Shown here piece after piece: positions 41,050 to 49,587 of a stretch of DNA of 64,000 bases. The notes under the pieces are model-generated. The model did no database searches, was not told the DNA's origin, and saw nothing but the letters and a program-made list of their open reading frames with translations. The translations under genes were made by a program, and so were the position numbers. The stretch lies in NCBI GenBank assembly GCA_965243185.1, contig OZ251531.1, positions 310,001 to 374,000 on the forward strand, given 5' to 3'. This stretch comes from CBDBCU01 sp965243185. GTDB taxonomy: Bacteria > Chloroflexota > Dehalococcoidia > Lucifugimonadales > UBA3495. Within the stretch, counting starts at the first letter, position 1, and each line of letters starts with the position of its first letter.

Positions 41050-41979
41050 ATGAACTTTCGTCAGCAGCTGGGTCAGGCCGCCCCGGAGCGGGAAACGGTG
41101 ATTACGATCGGCGTCTTTGACGGGGTGCATCGCGGCCACGCTTACCTGCTGCAACGGCTGCTGGACTTGGCCGGCGCGGATTATCTGCCGGCGGTGCTGA
41201 CTTTTGCCAATCACCCGGTTACGGTGCTGCAACCGGGGCGGCGGGTGTCGTTTCTTACTACCCCGGAGCAGAAAGCCGGGCTGCTGGCGGCGCAGGGCGT
41301 GGAGCTGGTGGTGTCGCTGGAGTTCACGACGGAGTTGGCGCAGTTGACGGCGCGGGAGTTTGTGCGGCTGCTGGTTGAGGAACTGCGGATGAAGGGGCTG
41401 GTGGTCGGGCCGGATTTTGCTTTGGGACGGAATCGGGAGGGCAATGCCGATTTTCTGCGGGAGTTGGGCCGGGAAATGGGGTTTTGGGTGGAAACTTTGG
41501 AGCCGCTGCTGCTGGGGGGAACTTTGGTGAAAAGCCGGGCGGTGCGGCAGGCGATTACGGAGGGGGAAGTGGCGGCCGCCGCCGCTTTGCTGGGGCGGGA
41601 GTATGCGCTGACCGGCCGGGTGGCAACCGGCGACCGGCGGGGGCGGGAGTTGGGCTTTCCTACGGCAAATCTGGATATTGCCCCGGAAATGGCATTGCCG
41701 GGGGACGGCATCTATGCTACTTGGGCGGTGGTGGACGGGATACGGCGGCCGGCGGCGACGAGTATCGGCGTCCGGCCGACTTTCGGGCTGACGGAGCGGC
41801 TGGTCGAGGTTTATATTCTGGATTTTGCCGGGGATTTGTACGGGCGGGAGTTGGAAGTGGGGTTTGTCGCCAAGCTCCGCAATCAGGAGACTTTTCCGAA
41901 TCTGGAGAGTTTGGTGGAACAGATCAACCGGGATGTGAGGGATACGCGGCGGACTTTGGCCGGGGCCGGGAGAGAATGA
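41050..41979 (+). CDS. ribF: bifunctional riboflavin kinase / FAD synthetase
   Basis: Makes FMN from riboflavin and FAD from FMN. 309 residues. N-terminal adenylyltransferase domain: TIGVFDGVHRGHAYLL (GxFDGxHxGH) and LVVGPDFALGRNREGN; the ISSTxIR-like stretch is degenerate (LVKSRAVRQAI). C-terminal kinase domain: GRVATGDRRGRELGFPTANL, the PTAN signature, and GDLYGRELEV. First gene of a two-gene unit with tyrS, whose ATG overlaps the ribF stop. Confidence 0.95.
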   Translation: MNFRQQLGQAAPERETVITIGVFDGVHRGHAYLLQRLLDLAGADYLPAVLTFANHPVTVLQPGRRVSFLTTPEQKAGLLAAQGVELVVSLEFTTELAQLTAREFVRLLVEELRMKGLVVGPDFALGRNREGNADFLRELGREMGFWVETLEPLLLGGTLVKSRAVRQAITEGEVAAAAALLGREYALTGRVATGDRRGRELGFPTANLDIAPEMALPGDGIYATWAVVDGIRRPAATSIGVRPTFGLTERLVEVYILDFAGDLYGRELEVGFVAKLRNQETFPNLESLVEQINRDVRDTRRTLAGAGRE

Positions 41980-43193
41980 TGGCGGTCAGTCCGGGGGAAT
42001 TGGAGCGCATTACCCGGCGCGGGGTCAGCGATATTATCGTGCGGGAGGAGTTTGTGCGGCGGCTCCAGTCGGGGGCGGCGCTACGGCTCAAGATGGGGTT
42101 CGACCCGAGTCGGCCGGATATTCATTTGGGTCATGTGGTGGGGCTGCGGAAACTGCGGCAACTGCAAGAGTTGGGACATCAAGTTATCCTGATTGTGGGG
42201 GACTGGACGGCGCAAATTGGCGATCCGAGCGGGCGGTCGGTGACGCGGCCGATGCTGTCCCATCAGGAAGTGATTGAAAACGCGGAGTCGTACCTGCGGC
42301 AGTTTTTCAAGGTGGTGGACGCCGACCGGGCGGAAGTGGTGTGGCAAAGCGAGTGGTTTGGGAAGTTTTCCCTGGCTGAGGTTATCGGGTTGACCGGGCG
42401 GTTTACGGTGGCGCAGTTTCTGGAGCGGGATGATTTTGCCCAACGGTTCCGGGAACACCGGCCGATTGCGATAACCGAGCTGCTGTATCCGCTGCTGCAA
42501 GCCTACGATTCGGTGGCGATTGAGGCGGATGTGGAGTTTGGCGGGACGGATCAGATGTTTAACCTGCTGGTGGGACGGGAATTGCAGGGGATGATGGGGC
42601 AGCGGCCGCAGCAGTGTTTTCTGATGCCGATTCTGCCGGGGACGGACGGGGTGCAAAAGATGAGCAAGAGTCTGGATAATTATGTGGGAGTGGAGGAGTC
42701 GCCGGTGGAGATGTACGGCAAGCTGATGTCGCTGCCGGATGCGCTGATTATCCCTTATTTTGACTACTTGACGGATGCTCCGGAGGCGGAGTTGGCGGAA
42801 ATGGGGCGGGATATGGCGGCGGAGAGGGTCAATCCGATGGAGTTGAAAAAGCGGCTGGCCGGGGAAATTACCGGCTTCTTTCACGATGCGGCGGCGGCTA
42901 CGGCGGCACAGGAACGGTTTGAGCGGGTGGTGCAGCGGCGGGCATTGCCGGAGGATATGCCGGTAGTGGCGTTGGCAAGTTTGACCGGGCCGCGGTGGAG
43001 CAATGCGCTGGCGGCGGCCGGGTTGGTGACGAGCGTGGGAGAGGGGAAGCGGCTAATCAGTCAGGGGGCGGTGGAACTTTATCCGCCGGAGGGGGAATCC
43101 TATCGGTTGAGCGGGGATGACGCCTATATGCCGCCGCCGCCGGGGACAGCGGTAAAGGTGGGACGGCGGCGGTTTGCGTCTTTGGAGGGGTGA
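41976..43193 (+). CDS. tyrS: tyrosyl-tRNA synthetase
   Basis: Charges tRNA-Tyr. 405 residues. Class I motifs PDIHLGHVV and KMSKS; FGGTDQMFNLLVGRELQ is the conserved tyrosine/tRNA-site block, and the C-terminal S4 domain (VVALASLTG...AAGLVTSVGEGKRLISQGAV) is present. The fold is of the TyrZ-like clade (YLRQ, no long CP1 loop). Start at 41976 gives an ATGA overlap with ribF; a second Met follows directly at 41979 and cannot be excluded. GGGAGAG lies just upstream. Confidence 0.95.
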   Translation: MMAVSPGELERITRRGVSDIIVREEFVRRLQSGAALRLKMGFDPSRPDIHLGHVVGLRKLRQLQELGHQVILIVGDWTAQIGDPSGRSVTRPMLSHQEVIENAESYLRQFFKVVDADRAEVVWQSEWFGKFSLAEVIGLTGRFTVAQFLERDDFAQRFREHRPIAITELLYPLLQAYDSVAIEADVEFGGTDQMFNLLVGRELQGMMGQRPQQCFLMPILPGTDGVQKMSKSLDNYVGVEESPVEMYGKLMSLPDALIIPYFDYLTDAPEAELAEMGRDMAAERVNPMELKKRLAGEITGFFHDAAAATAAQERFERVVQRRALPEDMPVVALASLTGPRWSNALAAAGLVTSVGEGKRLISQGAVELYPPEGESYRLSGDDAYMPPPPGTAVKVGRRRFASLEG

Positions 43194-43279
43194 TGGGGGG
43201 CGGCGGGGTTATTGCGTATGCTTGGCGGCTTGCTTACCGGGGTTATTGGGGAAACGGGGAGATAGATGGGGCGGGGGCT

Positions 43280-43309
43280 CTGGATTCCCACTTTCGTGGG
43301 AATGACGGT
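43280..43309 (+). repeat. dispersed palindrome R1, copy d
   Basis: CTGGATTCCCACTTTCGTGG followed by GAATGACGGT; identical to copies e and f. Confidence 0.8.
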
Positions 43310-43430
43310 AGGGGAGGCGGGAATGACGGTAGGAGGGTCGGGGGTGACGGTTTCTGGGGCAGACAGGCCGCCAGGTCATTCCGGGCAAAGGGGGGAATCT
43401 AAAGGTCTGGTGAGGAGTCAAAGGCAGGCA

Positions 43431-43464
43431 TTTTAGATTCCTCGGCTACGCCTCGGAATGACAT
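43431..43464 (+). repeat. dispersed palindrome R3, copy b
   Basis: TTTTAGATTCCTCGGCTACG followed by CCTCGGAATGACAT. The TCGGCT/AGCCGA-like and CCGAGG stems make it foldable. Confidence 0.7.
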
Positions 43465-43531
43465 AGCTACCTACCATTAGCCAAACAGTCAAACTATTAT
43501 CGGGTCAGACCGGTGCTTAGGGGAGGGAATT

Positions 43532-45856
43532 ATGCTGGATTACAAGCCTAATATGGTGCTGTCCAACCAGGAGTATGCGGTGGTCGGGACGCGGCCGATA
43601 CGGCACGATGGGCCGGATAAGGTGATGGGGCGGGCGCGGTATGCGGCGGATGTTCACTTGACGGGGATGCTGCACGGGAAAATCCTGCGGAGTCCGCATC
43701 CGCACGCCCGGATTCGGGGGATTGACGCCAGTCGGGCGTTGGCGCTGCCGGGGGTTCAGGCGGTGGTAACGGCGGCGGATTTCCCGGAGGTGTCGGCGGA
43801 GGCGTCGGATTTGGCGGAAGGGGCCAATGTGAATTACGGCTTTTACAGCCGCAATGTGATGGCGCGGGAGAAGGCGTTGTACCGGGGTCATGCGGTGGCG
43901 GCGGTAGCGGCGGCCAGTGCCCATTTGGCCGAGGAAGCTATGGCGTTAATCGAGGTGGACTATGAGGTGCTGCCGGCGGTGCTGAATGCGGAGGAGGCGT
44001 TGGCTGCGGATGCGCCGTTGCTGCACGAGCGGCTGGTGACGATGGACAGCCCGGCAATGCGGCCGGGCGGTTGGGGAGATGGGTCGGGGGAGGTGTCGAA
44101 CCTGGCGAATCAGTTCGAGTTTCGGCTGGGGGATTTGGAGCAGGGGTTTGCGGCGGCGGATGCGGTGGTGGAGCGGGAGTTTCATACCCGGCCGGTACAT
44201 CAGGGCTACATTGAACCCCACGCGGCGACGGCGCAGTGGAATACGGACGATACGGTGACCATCTGGTGCAGCAGCCAGGGGCATTTTGCGCTGCGGGACC
44301 ATACTTCGACCATTCTGGGGGTGCCGGTTTCCAAGGTGAAAATCATCCCGATGGAAATCGGGGGCGGTTTCGGGGGGAAGGGGATGGGCGGGTGCTATCT
44401 GGAGCCGGTGGTGGCGGCGTTGTCGCGCAAGACGGGGCGGGCGGTGAAAATCGCGATGAGCCGCAATGAGGTGTTTCTGGGGACGGGGCCGGCGCCGGCA
44501 ACGCACATGAAGGTCAAGGTGGGGGCGACTAACGACGGGAAAATTACGGCGGCGGAAGCGCATTTGACTTATGAGGCGGGGGCGTTTCCGGGGTCGCCGG
44601 TGGCGTCGGCTTGCCGGACGATGTTTGCGCCGTATGATATTCCCAACGGGTGGATTGAGGGGCTGGATGTGGTGGTGAATACGCAGAAGGCGGCGGCGTA
44701 TCGGGCGCCGGGGTCGCCGACGGCGGCCTTTGCGGCGGAGACGGTATTGGATGAAGTGTGCGGGCAAATCGGGATGGATCCGGTGGAGTTTAGGCTGATT
44801 AACGCGGCGCAGGAGGGGACGCGGCAGATTACGGGGCCGGTGTTCCGGAAAATCGGGTTTCTGGAGATGTGCCAGGCGGCGCAGCAGCATCCGCATTTGG
44901 CAGAGCCGCCGGCGGGCAAGAATGCCGGCCGGGGCGTGGCCGCCGGGTGCTGGATGAATGGCACGGGGCCAGCCAGCGCGGTAGCCAGCGTGAATCCGGA
45001 TGGGACGGTGAGTCTGGTCGAGGGTTCGCCGGATATTGGCGGGAGCCGGGCGGCGATGGCGATGCACATTGCCGAGGTGCTGGGGATTGCCGCCGAGGAG
45101 GTAAAGCCGTCCATCGCGGATACGGATTCCATTGGGTACAGTTCCGGGGCCGGCGGCAGCGGCGTTACCTTTAAGATGGGAACGGCGGTGTATCAGGCGG
45201 CGGAGGACATCAAGCGGCAGATGGTGGAGCGGGCGGCCAAAATCTGGGAGGTGGCGGTGGAGGATGTGGAGTATGACCGGGGCGTCTTGAGGCACAAGGC
45301 GGATTCGGAGCTGCGGATGAACTTTAACCAGTTAGCGCGGCGGCTGAACGGGAGCGGCGGGCCGATTGTGGGCCGGGCGACGACCAATCCGCCGGGGGTG
45401 GGCAATGCCTTTGGGCTGCATATCGTCGATGTGGAGGTGGATCAGGATACCGGGAAGGTGGACATTTTGCGCTATACGGCGTTGCAGGATGCGGGGAAGG
45501 CGATACATCCCAGCTATGTGGAGGGGCAGATTCAGGGCGGGGCGGTGCAGGGCATCGGCTGGGCGTTGAACGAGGAGTATTATGTGGATGGGGCGGGGTT
45601 GATGGTCAATTCGAGTTTCCTGGACTATCGGATGCCGACCAGTCTGGACTTGCCGATGATTGACACGGTGATTGTGGAGGTGGCGAATCCGGGGCATCCG
45701 CTGGGGGTGCGGGGCGTGGGGGAGGTGTCGCTGGTGCCGCCGATGGCGGCGATTGCCAATGCCATATACGATGCGGTGGGGCTGCGGCTGGAGGAGCTGC
45801 CGATGAATTCGGCGAACATTTTGGAGGCGGGGTGGCGGCAGGAGAAGGGGGGATAG
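43532..45856 (+). CDS. xanthine dehydrogenase-family molybdopterin-binding subunit (CoxL/XdhA-like), copy 1
   Basis: A 774-residue Mo-cofactor subunit. Landmarks: RHDGPDKVMGRARYAADV at the start, MLHGKILRSPHPHARI, EIGGGFGGKGMGG, AAYRAPGSPTA (substrate/Mo site), and LGVRGVGEVSLVPP with the catalytic Glu. No [2Fe-2S] or FAD subunit gene is adjacent, and no Mo-insertion gene, so it must borrow partners encoded elsewhere or act differently. The active-site loop at AAYRAPGSP lacks the CoxL AYRCSFR, so it is not a form I CO dehydrogenase. A paralogue lies at 55482-57767. Substrate unknown (aldehyde or N-heterocycle). Confidence 0.88.
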   Translation: MLDYKPNMVLSNQEYAVVGTRPIRHDGPDKVMGRARYAADVHLTGMLHGKILRSPHPHARIRGIDASRALALPGVQAVVTAADFPEVSAEASDLAEGANVNYGFYSRNVMAREKALYRGHAVAAVAAASAHLAEEAMALIEVDYEVLPAVLNAEEALAADAPLLHERLVTMDSPAMRPGGWGDGSGEVSNLANQFEFRLGDLEQGFAAADAVVEREFHTRPVHQGYIEPHAATAQWNTDDTVTIWCSSQGHFALRDHTSTILGVPVSKVKIIPMEIGGGFGGKGMGGCYLEPVVAALSRKTGRAVKIAMSRNEVFLGTGPAPATHMKVKVGATNDGKITAAEAHLTYEAGAFPGSPVASACRTMFAPYDIPNGWIEGLDVVVNTQKAAAYRAPGSPTAAFAAETVLDEVCGQIGMDPVEFRLINAAQEGTRQITGPVFRKIGFLEMCQAAQQHPHLAEPPAGKNAGRGVAAGCWMNGTGPASAVASVNPDGTVSLVEGSPDIGGSRAAMAMHIAEVLGIAAEEVKPSIADTDSIGYSSGAGGSGVTFKMGTAVYQAAEDIKRQMVERAAKIWEVAVEDVEYDRGVLRHKADSELRMNFNQLARRLNGSGGPIVGRATTNPPGVGNAFGLHIVDVEVDQDTGKVDILRYTALQDAGKAIHPSYVEGQIQGGAVQGIGWALNEEYYVDGAGLMVNSSFLDYRMPTSLDLPMIDTVIVEVANPGHPLGVRGVGEVSLVPPMAAIANAIYDAVGLRLEELPMNSANILEAGWRQEKGG

Positions 45857-45871
45857 GAGGAATTAAGAATT

Positions 45872-45900
45872 GGGGGGCGGCTCCGGCCGCCCCCTTTGGT
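45872..45900 (+). terminator. hairpin terminator
   Basis: GGGGGGCGGC, loop TCCG, GCCGCCCCC, then TTTGGTTT. It ends the molybdenum hydroxylase gene. Confidence 0.75.
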
Positions 45901-46089
45901 TTGTGGCGGGGCCGGCGATTGAGGGTTTATGGGAGGTATCTGGGTTGTTGGTCTGGTTGCGCTTGGCGGCGGCAGCCGCTATAGTACGCAGACCGGCCGC
46001 AAATCCGGATGCCCGGCGGCGTTTCTTTACACCGGGAAGGACTTTCGGGGCGGTAGCTCCATTCCCATAGTCGATTTAACGGGGGTTAT

Positions 46090-47784
46090 ATGCCTAAAGT
46101 TCCTGCCCTGCTTACCTTTGCCCTGGTTGCGGTTCTGGCCTTGGCTTGGGGCTGGATGCTGAACACGGCTTTTGCCGGGGAAAGTGATAGCAGCGTTGCC
46201 GAATACTTCCGCTATACCGCTCAGGATGGGGCGGCGTCCCTCGATTCCAACCGCAGCAGCGTGGTGGCGAATGAGCGGATAACCTTGTCCGGCGATAATT
46301 TCACCCCGGACGGGAGGATCAGTTCCATCACTATCGGCGACATTAACATCCCCGACGGTCGTATCAATGATGGGGATGGCATCAGCATTGACGGCGATGG
46401 CGACTGGCGGGCTGCGGTGAACCTGCCGTTCACCAGCAGCTTGGTTGAAGCCGGTTCCAAAACCATTGTGGCAACGGACTCGGCCGGCCGTTTGGCGCAA
46501 ACAACCGTGAGAGTATCCGAACCCCGAATTAGCATCAGGCCGGACTCCGGAGAGATTGGCAGTGCAGTTACGGTACGGGGCCGTAATTTCCCGGCCGGGA
46601 ATGACGAGGGTTCCAGTTTCGAGGTCCGGGTGGGCTACTATAGTTGGGATAACCATGTGCGGAACTATCACTCCACTGATACGGTGATCCCCGATGAGGA
46701 CGGGGATTTTGAGATTGAGGTGACGGTTCCGGACAGCGTGGAGGCTCCCTCGACCAACTACATTGATGCTTCCTTTGTTATTTTTTACGAGCCGTATGGG
46801 TATGACAGCCGGGTAGCCGGGGGAAATGAACCCCATGAAGTGCCGGCGGCCCCTACTGCCACGCCGGAGCCTACGCCTACGCCGGAACCGACGGCCACGC
46901 CGGAGCCGACGCCTACACCGGAACCGACGGCCACACCGGTTCCCACGGCTACGCCAGAACCGACGCCGACTCCGGCACCCACAGCTACACCGGTTCCGCA
47001 GCCGACGGCTACTCCGGAACTGTGGCAGTTCCCGGTGGTTGAAGGTACGGCTACGCCGACGCCGCGGCCGACAGCTACGCCGGCACCGACGGCAACGCCG
47101 CGCCCTACGCCGACGCCGGCGCCGGGGGTAACGCCGCAGCCTACGAATACGCCGGTACCTACGCCCACGCCACAGCCGACCCCGACGCCAACTCCGGTAC
47201 CAACGCCTACGCCCACGCCGGCACCGACGCCGACGCCGGCTGCGCCGACCCAACTGGCATCGACTACCGGCGAACCGCCGCATATTTTCTCCGGTTGGGC
47301 GTCGATCGATGGCGTCTCGGCCGGGCCGGGGGTTGCCGTTGCCGCTTATGACGGCGACAATAACCTGGTGGGGGCGACGACTACGGCCGGCAACGGACGC
47401 TTTACCATCCATGTCCACCGGGCGGTCAATCCGATAACTTTCCAGGTGGCTGAGCGGCCGGCGGCCCAATCGTGGAAAACCTGGCAGCTGGGTCAGGTAA
47501 CCGGCGGGTTCAATCTGACCGTCGGCACTGCCGCCGACCGGACGGATGCCGGTTGGCTGTTCGACGCTTTGCCCGATTTGGTGCGGGCTTTTACCTTTGA
47601 CAATCAGACCAAGGAATGGTCTTTCTTTGACCGGGAGACGCCGGAGGCTAATACCCTGCTCCAGTTCATCCCGCAACGCTCCTATTGGTTCCTGGTTTCG
47701 CGGACGACCAGTCTGGTGTTTAACGCGGTGGAGCGGGAGCTGCCCTGCGTGGATGGGAACTGCTGGAATGTGATTGTGTGGTAG
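46090..47784 (+). CDS. secreted protein with TIG-like domains and Thr-Pro-Glu repeat stalk
   Basis: A 564-residue exported protein. Signal peptide in the first 30 residues (LLTFALVAVLALAWGWMLNT, cleavage near AFAG). Residues about 50-245 hold two Ig/TIG-like domains (ITLSGDNFTPDGRISSITIG; SGEIGSAVTVRGRNFPAG). Residues about 255-385 are a stalk of TPEPTPTPEPTATP-type repeats. The C-terminal domain (HIFSGWASIDG to NCWNVIVW) is a beta domain with Cys pairs that I have seen in Chloroflexota surface proteins. No sortase motif or clear membrane anchor at the end. Role: probably cell-surface architecture; not testable from sequence. Confidence 0.82.
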   Translation: MPKVPALLTFALVAVLALAWGWMLNTAFAGESDSSVAEYFRYTAQDGAASLDSNRSSVVANERITLSGDNFTPDGRISSITIGDINIPDGRINDGDGISIDGDGDWRAAVNLPFTSSLVEAGSKTIVATDSAGRLAQTTVRVSEPRISIRPDSGEIGSAVTVRGRNFPAGNDEGSSFEVRVGYYSWDNHVRNYHSTDTVIPDEDGDFEIEVTVPDSVEAPSTNYIDASFVIFYEPYGYDSRVAGGNEPHEVPAAPTATPEPTPTPEPTATPEPTPTPEPTATPVPTATPEPTPTPAPTATPVPQPTATPELWQFPVVEGTATPTPRPTATPAPTATPRPTPTPAPGVTPQPTNTPVPTPTPQPTPTPTPVPTPTPTPAPTPTPAAPTQLASTTGEPPHIFSGWASIDGVSAGPGVAVAAYDGDNNLVGATTTAGNGRFTIHVHRAVNPITFQVAERPAAQSWKTWQLGQVTGGFNLTVGTAADRTDAGWLFDALPDLVRAFTFDNQTKEWSFFDRETPEANTLLQFIPQRSYWFLVSRTTSLVFNAVERELPCVDGNCWNVIVW

Positions 47785-48231
47785 GTAGCTGAGTACGAGG
47801 TATGGCCGGGGCAGGAACTCCTGGCTACCCCGGCGGGTGGTTTAGCGTTTTGATTAAGCGTTGGGGTAGGGGGTCGCCGGGGCGGAACCGCTGGCCGGAG
47901 ATTCCGCCCTTGCGGGAGGGGGTTGGCAAAGGGGCCATTGGGTTGCCTGCTCCGGGGGGCATCCTGGCTTGCATCCGCCCGGAGTTTCCCGACCCAGTTG
48001 CCTGGCGGCAAATGGACCTTATGTTGGCTACTAACGCCGCTGGGTATGGTTGCCACTACCGACGTTTTGGCCCAGTCCAGCTACCGGGGTTGACCGCACC
48101 TCCAGTCAACCTGTTAACTCCAGCTCCTGTAAGGATGGGGTAGCGGTTTGGCGGCGGGTGGGATTTGCCGTTTTCCGCTGCTCCGGTGGGGGAATTACGG
48201 GGCCTTAGGCCGGTTCCCCGGGGGTTAGGAG

Positions 48232-48328
48232 CGGGACGCTTGACGGCCGGTGGCCGAGGGCGTCCACAGCGCGCTGTGAGCTGTATTTCACGGTAAGCTA
48301 GCGTATCGTTTTGAGACCCGGCGTCCCG
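48232..48328 (+). ncRNA. candidate structured RNA (not a known class)
   Basis: CGGGACGC (48232-48239) can pair with GCGTCCCG (48321-48328), closing about 80 bases that contain a perfect 14-base palindrome CACAGCGCGCTGTG (48265-48278) and further short stems. A T-rich TTTTTATTAT follows at 48351-48360. I see no tRNA, SRP, 6S, RNase P or riboswitch motifs, so this is only a folding-based guess. Confidence 0.28.
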
Positions 48329-48431
48329 GGGCTAGGTCTGACCTTCGCAATTTTTATTATGGGGGCGGGAATTATAGTTGTCAAGGGGGTTTGGGACGGA
48401 TTTTCGGATTAGTTTTTGAGATTGGGGGGTT

Positions 48432-48461
48432 CTGGATTCCCACTTTCGTGGGAATGACGGT
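48432..48461 (+). repeat. dispersed palindrome R1, copy e
   Basis: CTGGATTCCCACTTTCGTGG with GAATGACGGT, identical to copies d and f. It is followed within 85 bases by an R2 copy, as is copy f. Confidence 0.8.
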
Positions 48462-48542
48462 GGGGAGGATGGGGATGACGGTTGCCGGATGGCGAGGATG
48501 ACGGTTGCCGGGGGATGGGGATAGCGGTTGTCAGCCGGGGAG

Positions 48543-48603
48543 ACGGCGGGGGAACTTTTGTAAAAGTTCCCCCGCGCCCCCTCAAAACTTTTGGGTTTGG
48601 GGG
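48543..48603 (+). repeat. dispersed double palindrome R2, copy b
   Basis: ACGGCGGGGGAACTTTTGTA, then AAAGTTCCCCCGCGCCCCCT and CAAAACTTTTGGG. Two hairpins in tandem. Confidence 0.8.
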
Positions 48604-48648
48604 GGCGGGCGGGCCGGGATTGCTAGTCGGTGGCGGGGTAGGGGCAAA

Positions 48649-49242
48649 TTACTGGGGACGCATAGCTACAGAGTCGATGAAGGCTTTATCCATTGCGACC
48701 CGCCGGTCGGCGGCTTGCCACAGTTCATTGGAGTAAGAGCTGCGGCCGGACTGGCGCGGGCCGTGAAAAAGCCAGGTGGAAATGCCGGATTGCTGCGCCA
48801 CTTCCACCGCCGGAATCAGGTCGGAGTCGCCGCTGACCAGGGCGGCGTGGGTAATCTGGTTTTTGGCGCTCAAGAGGGCGAAGTCCAGCCCCAAGAGCAG
48901 GTCGACGCGCTTCTGCTGGAATATGGGATTGCCGCTGGCATCCCGGCCGCGAAACATCAACCGTCTCTCCCGGACGGTGTAATTGTCCAGCCGGTTGAGG
49001 GCATTGAACCGGCTCGCTTTGCGGCTGAAACGCTCCCGCTCCTCCGGGGTAGGAGGATCGCTCTGGTAGGGCAGGCAGTCGTAGTAATAGGTTCGCAGCA
49101 AATCAAGCGGCTCGGCGGTGCCGGCGGCAACAGTGCGGGTAATTTCCGCGCTCAGCCGGCGGTGGTCAATCCATACTCGAAAGTCGTCCCGGGCCAGCGC
49201 ATCCAGGTACCCGCCGTCAATGAATATCGCCAATCGTGCCAC
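48649..49242 (-). CDS. NYN-domain (LabA/DUF88-like) protein
   Basis: A 197-residue PIN-like nuclease-fold protein. N-terminal IFIDGGYLDAL is the first catalytic strand; RTYYYDCLP and KRVDLLLGLDFALLSAKNQI follow, and ALVSGDSDLIPAVEVAQQSG is the second acidic site with the D-S-D of NYN domains, then WLFHGPRQSG. It is expected to be an RNase acting on tRNA or mRNA, sometimes linked to defence or plasmid systems. It stands alone between repeat-filled spacers; a GGTG-type site lies upstream. The name LabA is by family only. Confidence 0.88.
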   Translation of the reverse strand: MARLAIFIDGGYLDALARDDFRVWIDHRRLSAEITRTVAAGTAEPLDLLRTYYYDCLPYQSDPPTPEERERFSRKASRFNALNRLDNYTVRERRLMFRGRDASGNPIFQQKRVDLLLGLDFALLSAKNQITHAALVSGDSDLIPAVEVAQQSGISTWLFHGPRQSGRSSYSNELWQAADRRVAMDKAFIDSVAMRPQ

Positions 49243-49420
49243 GGAACACCGCCCAAAACAAAGAGCCGAGCAACAGTTGCCCGACCCTTTGGGAAATTTT
49301 TGCCTGACACCCTTGCTCCATATTCTGGAGGGCGCCAGGAGGTATTAATGGACTGATTATTTCACGGCTTTGGGGATTTGTCAAGCCTTAATTTTGAGGG
49401 GGCATAGTAGTTGCGAGAGT

Positions 49421-49450
49421 CTGGATTCCCACTTTCGTGGGAATGACGGT
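49421..49450 (+). repeat. dispersed palindrome R1, copy f
   Basis: Same 30 bases as copies b (inverted), d and e. Confidence 0.8.
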
Positions 49451-49508
49451 GAGCGGGTGGGAATGATGGTTGCCGGATGGCGGGGATGATGGTTGCCGGA
49501 GGATGGGG

Positions 49509-49570
49509 TTACGGCGGGGGAACTTTTGTAAAAGTTCCCCCGCACCCCCTCAAAACTTTTGAGTTGGGGG
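49509..49570 (+). repeat. dispersed double palindrome R2, copy c
   Basis: ACGGCGGGGGAACTTTTGTA onward; it differs from copy d in the last few bases only. Confidence 0.8.
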
Positions 49571-49587
49571 AGGGTGGCCGAGTGGGG

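Larger units (their letters stand above)
43194..43531. other. gene-free spacer with R1 and R3 palindromes
   Basis: The 338 bases between tyrS and the molybdenum hydroxylase gene contain an R1 copy at 43280-43309 and an R3 copy at 43431-43464, and a run of GGGGAATCT-type fragments between them that looks like a degenerate third copy. TATTAT at 43495-43500 could be a -10 for the next gene. No ORF I trust. Confidence 0.65.
47785..48648. other. 864-base spacer with a candidate structured RNA and repeats
   Basis: No convincing gene. A 113-codon open frame at 47802-48143 has no ribosome site and poor composition. From 48232 there is a compact foldable region (see the ncRNA entry), then R1 at 48432-48461 and R2 at 48543-48603. 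The spacer ends at the NYN gene stop at 48649. Confidence 0.6.
49243..49587. other. repeat spacer
   Basis: Contains an R1 copy (49421-49450) and an R2 copy (49509-49570) in the same order and spacing as in the preceding spacer (48432 and 48543). No gene seen. Confidence 0.6.

Noticed and set aside
41484..41975. Longer start for tyrS inside ribF
   Set aside because: The extra residues are a Gly-rich shadow of ribF; MMAVSPGEL or MAVSPGEL at 41976/41979 is the natural start.
47802..48143. 113-residue frame after the TP-repeat protein gene
   Set aside because: No ribosome site, Pro/Gly/Arg composition, and no recognisable motif.
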